This document shows positions 60,783 to 64,000 of a stretch of 64,000 bases of DNA, piece after piece. The notes below the pieces were generated by a model. It was not told where the DNA came from and did not search any database. It saw only the letters and a list, made by a program, of their open reading frames with translations. A program made the translations under genes and the position numbers. Source of the stretch: Bacteroides sp. MSB163 (GTDB lineage: Bacteria; Bacteroidota; Bacteroidia; Bacteroidales; Bacteroidaceae). The stretch covers positions 4,952,001 through 5,016,000 of the forward strand of contig NZ_CP143867.1 in assembly GCF_036416795.1 (NCBI RefSeq), in the 5' to 3' direction. Every line of letters begins with the position of its first letter. Positions within the stretch are counted from its first letter, which is position 1.

Positions 60783-60835
60783 CATACGCAGAAAAAAAGA
60801 AAAAGAGTAAGAAACTTTCTAAATTTGACATAAAA

Positions 60836-61441
60836 ATGGAGATTACAAGCGCTGAATTTGTCATTAGTAATACAGATGTGAAAAAATGTCCCCCCGGGAT
60901 ATTCCCTGAATACGCCTTTATCGGACGTTCCAACGTTGGAAAATCCAGCCTCATCAATATGCTGACAGGGCGTAAAGGACTTGCCATGACTTCCGCCACT
61001 CCGGGAAAGACTATGCTCATCAATCATTTCCTTATTAACAAAAGCTGGTACATCGTCGATCTACCTGGCTATGGTTATGCCAGACGCGGACAAAAAGGAA
61101 AATCACAAATACAGCGTATCATCGAAGATTATATTCTGGAACGTGAACAGATGACCAATCTCTTCCTGCTTATCGACTCACGGCTTGAACCACAAGTCAT
61201 CGATATCGAATTCATGGGATGGCTGGGCGAGCACGGAGTACCTTTCTCCATTGTCTTTACCAAAGGGGATAAGCTGAAAGGCGGCAGGCTGAACACCAAT
61301 ATCCAGCAGTATCTGAAAAAACTAAAAGAGCAATGGGAAGAACTTCCCCCTTATTTTGTGACCTCTTCTGAGAACAGAATGGGCAAAAAAGAGTTATTAG
61401 ATTATATCGAGAGCATTAATAAAGAATTGAATACCAAATAA
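60836..61441 (+). CDS. engB: Ribosome biogenesis GTPase EngB/YihA
   Basis: A 201-residue GTPase needed for assembly of the large ribosomal subunit. The G1 loop is GRSNVGKSSLINML near residue 31, G3 is DLPGYGYARR, and G4 is FTKGDKLKGG, with the final VTSSENRMGKKEL as the G5 region. A longer frame from 60716 includes 40 extra basic residues, but its start lies before the promoter's -7 box. It is followed 12 bases later by the DUF4923 gene. The length matches the family. Confidence 0.93.
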   Translation: MEITSAEFVISNTDVKKCPPGIFPEYAFIGRSNVGKSSLINMLTGRKGLAMTSATPGKTMLINHFLINKSWYIVDLPGYGYARRGQKGKSQIQRIIEDYILEREQMTNLFLLIDSRLEPQVIDIEFMGWLGEHGVPFSIVFTKGDKLKGGRLNTNIQQYLKKLKEQWEELPPYFVTSSENRMGKKELLDYIESINKELNTK

Positions 61442-61453
61442 AGTAATATAAAT

Positions 61454-62056
61454 ATGAAAAAGAGTGTATTTTCACTGGCATTTATTGCCACCTTACTTCT
61501 TGTGTCGGCCAATAGCCGGGCACAATCGCTAAAAGATTTATTCAACAAAGAAAATGTAGAAAAAGTAGTCAGCGCTGTTACAGGCAAGAATACTGTTGAT
61601 ATGACAGGTACATGGTCGTATACCGGTGCTGCTATCGAATTCGAATCAGACAACCTGTTGATGAAAGCCGGTGGAGCCGTTGCCGCTACCACTGCCGAAG
61701 CCAAACTCAATGAGCAACTGAGCAAAGTGGGTATCAAACCCGGACAAATGAGTTTTACCTTCAATGCCGACAGCACTTTCAACGCTAAACTGGGAGCCAA
61801 AACTCTGAAGGGGACTTATGTATATGACGCCACCGAAAAGCATGTAACCATGAAGTTCGTCAGACTGATAAACATGAATGCCAAAGTTAACTGTACATCC
61901 GGCAGCATGGATTTACTGTTTGAATCAGATAAACTACTAAAGCTAATCACTTTCCTTTCCAGCAAGAGCAGCAATGCAACGCTGAAAACAATCAGTTCAC
62001 TGGCAAGTAGCTACGACGGCATGATGTTAGGTTTCTCACTTGAGAAGAAAGAATAA
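61454..62056 (+). CDS. DUF4923 domain exported protein
   Basis: A 200-residue protein with a signal peptide (MKKSVFSLAFIATLLLVSA, cut after RA-type motif) followed by SLKDLFNKENVEKVVSAVTG and a beta-rich domain: DMTGTWSYTGAAIEFES, KPGQMSFTFNADSTFNAKLG, YVYDATEKHVTMKFVRL. This matches the DUF4923 family of Bacteroides (lipocalin-like). Function is unknown. It probably shares a transcript with engB and ends at the strong terminator at 62071-62110. Confidence 0.85.
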   Translation: MKKSVFSLAFIATLLLVSANSRAQSLKDLFNKENVEKVVSAVTGKNTVDMTGTWSYTGAAIEFESDNLLMKAGGAVAATTAEAKLNEQLSKVGIKPGQMSFTFNADSTFNAKLGAKTLKGTYVYDATEKHVTMKFVRLINMNAKVNCTSGSMDLLFESDKLLKLITFLSSKSSNATLKTISSLASSYDGMMLGFSLEKKE

Positions 62057-62070
62057 AACGGAATATCAAT

Positions 62071-62110
62071 AAAAAAAGTCCCGTAAACATAATGTTTACG
62101 GGACTTTTTT
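62071..62110. terminator. Terminator between DUF4923 gene and tRNA operon
   Basis: A long symmetric stem (about 17-19 bp, 62072-62090 with 62092-62110) ends in TTTTTT on the plus strand and AAAAAAA on the other, so it can end both the DUF4923 transcript and the tRNA operon reading leftwards. Confidence 0.85.
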
Positions 62111-62121
62111 ATTCTCAATGG

Positions 62122-62194
62122 AGCGGAAAACGAGACTCGAACTCGCGACCCTAACCTTGGCAAGGTTATGCTCTACCAACTGAGCTATTTCCGC
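62122..62194 (-). tRNA. tRNA-Gly (GCC), copy 3 of the operon
   Basis: A 73-base cloverleaf on the minus strand: acceptor GCGGAAA/TTTCCGC, anticodon GCC in CTTGCCAAG, T arm GAGTTCGAGTCTC, discriminator T as for Gly. No CCA is encoded. The sequence is identical to the copies at 62341 and 62668. It is the last gene of the operon. Confidence 0.95.
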
Positions 62195-62225
62195 ATTAGA
62201 TGACTCTCTTTTCACAAAGAGAAAG

Positions 62226-62307
62226 TGCCCAGAACAGGACTCGAACCTGCATGCCTCTCGACACACGCACCTGAAACGTGCGCGTCTACCAATTCCGCCA
62301 CCTGGGC
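62226..62307 (-). tRNA. tRNA-Leu (CAG), copy 2
   Basis: An 82-base type II tRNA with long variable arm: acceptor GCCCAGG with TCTGGGC, anticodon CAG in TTCAGGT, T arm GGTTCGAGTCC, discriminator A. It is identical to the copy at 62559-62640. Confidence 0.93.
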
Positions 62308-62340
62308 ATTATCAGTCATCCAGACAAAAACAAAAAAATG

Positions 62341-62413
62341 AGCGGAAAACGAGACTCGAACTCGCGACCCTAACCTTGGCAAGGTTATGCTCTACCAACT
62401 GAGCTATTTCCGC
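62341..62413 (-). tRNA. tRNA-Gly (GCC), copy 2
   Basis: Identical in sequence to the copies at 62122 and 62668. It lies between the Leu(CAG) and Leu(GAG) genes. Confidence 0.95.
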
Positions 62414-62428
62414 ATTATGATAATCGTG

Positions 62429-62512
62429 TGAAGAGGAGGAGACTCGAACTCCCACAACATTCCTGTCACTACCACCTCAAAGTAGCGCGTCTACCAATTC
62501 CGCCACCTCTCC
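62429..62512 (-). tRNA. tRNA-Leu (GAG)
   Basis: An 84-base type II tRNA: acceptor GGAGAGG with CCTCTTC, anticodon GAG in TTGAGGT, long variable arm, T arm GAGTTCGAGTCTC, discriminator A. CCA is not encoded. Confidence 0.93.
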
Positions 62513-62558
62513 ATACTATCTCATACCTTCAAAGAACTAAAACTTGCCTCACCTAACG

Positions 62559-62640
62559 TGCCCAGAACAGGACTCGAACCTGCATGCCTCTCGACACACG
62601 CACCTGAAACGTGCGCGTCTACCAATTCCGCCACCTGGGC
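62559..62640 (-). tRNA. tRNA-Leu (CAG), copy 1
   Basis: Identical to the copy at 62226-62307. It is the second gene of the operon after the first Gly. Confidence 0.93.
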
Positions 62641-62667
62641 ATTAGGTAATTGCAATCTATGTACTTG

Positions 62668-62740
62668 AGCGGAAAACGAGACTCGAACTCGCGACCCTAA
62701 CCTTGGCAAGGTTATGCTCTACCAACTGAGCTATTTCCGC
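62668..62740 (-). tRNA. tRNA-Gly (GCC), copy 1
   Basis: First gene of the operon, starting about 12 bases after the -7 box. Identical to the other two Gly copies. Discriminator T. Confidence 0.95.
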
Positions 62741-62751
62741 GTTTGCGGTTG

Positions 62752-62782
62752 CAAAGGTAGATATTTTCTCCAAACCTGCAAA
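62752..62782 (-). promoter_or_regulatory. Promoter of the Gly/Leu tRNA operon
   Basis: On the minus strand TTTG (62779-62782), 19 bases and TACCTTTG (62752-62759), the full Bacteroides consensus. Downstream it reads CAACCGC. It shares blocks of 16 and 10 bases with the tRNA-Asp promoter, at the same spacing. Confidence 0.85.
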
Positions 62783-62850
62783 CATTCCGCTTATTTTTTT
62801 CGCGAAGAAAAATACACATTTACCATGCGAAAGCGGCAGGCTTTTGATTA

Positions 62851-63993
62851 TCAACTCATTCTGTCGCGATAATCTTCGTAAGAAAATTGCTTGAAAATAT
62901 CAGCTTTCCTCTCTTTGGTCCACATAGCGATAGCAGGATGGTGAATTCCATTGAACATATTTGTTTTCACCATAGTATAATGTATCATGTCTTCGAAAAC
63001 AATACGTTCTCCGATTTGCAATTCATGGTCGAAGCTCCAGTCGCCCATATAGTCACCACTCAAACATGAATTTCCACCCAGGCGATACACATGACAACCA
63101 CCATTATTTCCCATCTCAGCGCCACGTACGGCAGGCTGGTAAGGCATTTCAAGACAGTCGGGCATATGACAGGTAAAACTCACATTAAGAATGGCAGTAC
63201 GGATACCACGACTTTCTACAATATCTACTACTTCAGAAACCAATACGCCGGTTTGCCAAGTAAAGGCAGAACCAGGTTCAAGGATAATACGCAAATGAGG
63301 ATGACGGGCACGCAAATCTTTCAGCAGTTCAATAAGATGCTCCACGTCATAATCTTTACGCGTCATCAGATGACCACCTCCCAGATTCAACCACTTGATT
63401 TGCGGAAACCAACGAGAGAATTTTTCTTCCAGATGCATTAATGTCCGTTCCAGTTCATAAGATGAAGATTCGCAATGACAATGACAGTGGAAACCTTCAA
63501 TACCTTGCGGCAGGACCTCAGTCAATAAATCCGCCGTCATACCGAAACGGGTGCCGGGAGCACAGGGATTATAAAGTTCCGTTTCCACTTCGGAATATTC
63601 CGGATTGATACGAATACCGCAAGAAATGCCACTCCCCTCTTTCACTACCTTTGGATAGAAACGACAGAACTGCGACAAAGAATTAAAAGTTATATGACTA
63701 CTACAACGCATGATTTCAGGAAAATCAGCTTCCGTATAAGCGGGAGAATAAGTATGCGCCTTACTGCCGAATTCTTCCAGTGCCAGACGTGCCTCGTAAA
63801 CCGAACTTGCTGTAGAATGCTCTATGTATTCCCTAAATATGGGAAACGAGCGCCACATGGCAAAAGACTTAAATGCCAGGATAATCTCTACTCCGGCACG
63901 GTCAGCAACATTTTTTATAAGGGTGAGGTTTTTTCTCAGCAATTCTTCATCCATGATATAGCACGGAGAAGGGAAACAATTGAAATCTATCAT
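62851..63993 (-). CDS. nspC: Carboxynorspermidine decarboxylase
   Basis: A 380-residue PLP-dependent decarboxylase of the alanine-racemase fold that makes norspermidine or spermidine from the carboxy intermediate. The PLP lysine is in ILAFKSFAMW near residue 42. The conserved FHCHCHCE stretch, NLGGGHLMTR and LEPGSAFTWQTG with the PLP-phosphate site are visible, and so is the catalytic cysteine region MPDCLEMPYQP. The end has IAMWTKERKADIF. The ATG at 63993 is a few bases from the window edge. The partner carboxyspermidine dehydrogenase is not in the window. Confidence 0.92.
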   Translation of the reverse strand: MIDFNCFPSPCYIMDEELLRKNLTLIKNVADRAGVEIILAFKSFAMWRSFPIFREYIEHSTASSVYEARLALEEFGSKAHTYSPAYTEADFPEIMRCSSHITFNSLSQFCRFYPKVVKEGSGISCGIRINPEYSEVETELYNPCAPGTRFGMTADLLTEVLPQGIEGFHCHCHCESSSYELERTLMHLEEKFSRWFPQIKWLNLGGGHLMTRKDYDVEHLIELLKDLRARHPHLRIILEPGSAFTWQTGVLVSEVVDIVESRGIRTAILNVSFTCHMPDCLEMPYQPAVRGAEMGNNGGCHVYRLGGNSCLSGDYMGDWSFDHELQIGERIVFEDMIHYTMVKTNMFNGIHHPAIAMWTKERKADIFKQFSYEDYRDRMS

Positions 63994-64000
63994 ATTTTCT

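Noticed and set aside
60716..60835. Forty-residue N-terminal extension of EngB
   Set aside because: The ATG at 60716 lies upstream of the -7 box at 60775-60782 and the extra lysine-rich residues are absent from the usual family length.

Overview
The window comes from the chromosome of a gut Bacteroides (phylum Bacteroidota); I do not name a species. The evidence is Bacteroides-type promoters (-33 TTTG, 19 bases, -7 TAnnTTTG), UpxY/UpxZ capsule regulators, a SusC/SusD pair, a Bacteroidota-type RNA polymerase omega subunit, DUF4293 and DUF4923 proteins, A-rich ribosome binding sites and tRNA genes without encoded CCA.

Region 1-10.3 kb is the promoter-proximal part of a capsular polysaccharide locus, read right to left: upxY, upxZ, rfbC, UDP-glucuronate 4-epimerase, ugd, a GT4 glycosyltransferase, a Wzy-like polymerase, a Wzx-like flippase, a second GT4 and a transferase cut by the window edge. 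UDP-GlcA and UDP-GalA production points to an acidic glycan. Upstream of upxY, 16-bp inverted repeats (10087-10102 and 10278-10293) bracket a consensus promoter that faces away from the capsule genes. I read this as a phase-variable promoter caught in the OFF orientation.

Region 10.4-15.3 kb is the accessory cassette often found beside Bacteroides capsule loci: an unknown ORF, VirE_N, DUF3987, DUF4248, an HU-like protein, a 35-residue 'smalltalk' peptide and an N-acetylmuramoyl-L-alanine amidase. It ends in a perfect 27-bp palindrome and the tail of a decayed ATPase-like gene.

Region 15.3-45.5 kb is mostly housekeeping: acyltransferase, PspC/PadR, GNAT, POT peptide transporter, YbaK, UvrA, a small gliding-motility C-terminal-domain protein, LysM and PorT-like envelope proteins, DUF4293/omega/BamD, ACT plus phenylacetate-CoA ligase, UvrB, a GH36 alpha-galactosidase with a probable short sRNA gene in front, AddA-like and AddB-like nucleases separated by two recently duplicated four-cysteine TonB-related genes, and a UDP-xylose synthase next to a receiver-kinase hybrid.

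Region 45.6-50.9 kb is accessory: a compact operon (acetyltransferase-like, DUF3440 PP-loop/PAPS-reductase, ParB-like) resembling IbrA/IbrB, then 1.4 kb without clear genes that holds a 335-bp element with 38-bp terminal inverted repeats and two clusters of short repeats, an esterase, a cysteine-containing unknown and tRNA-Asp. Region 51-64 kb has an aminotransferase, an orphan SusC/SusD pair, YqgE, a recR operon with a GT2 transferase, EngB, DUF4923, a six-tRNA Gly/Leu operon and nspC.

The strongest leads are the OFF-oriented capsule switch, the IbrAB-like operon, the sRNA-like unit at 33.3 kb, the duplicated four-cysteine module and the 335-bp inverted-repeat element. All family assignments were made by eye from motifs, without database searches.
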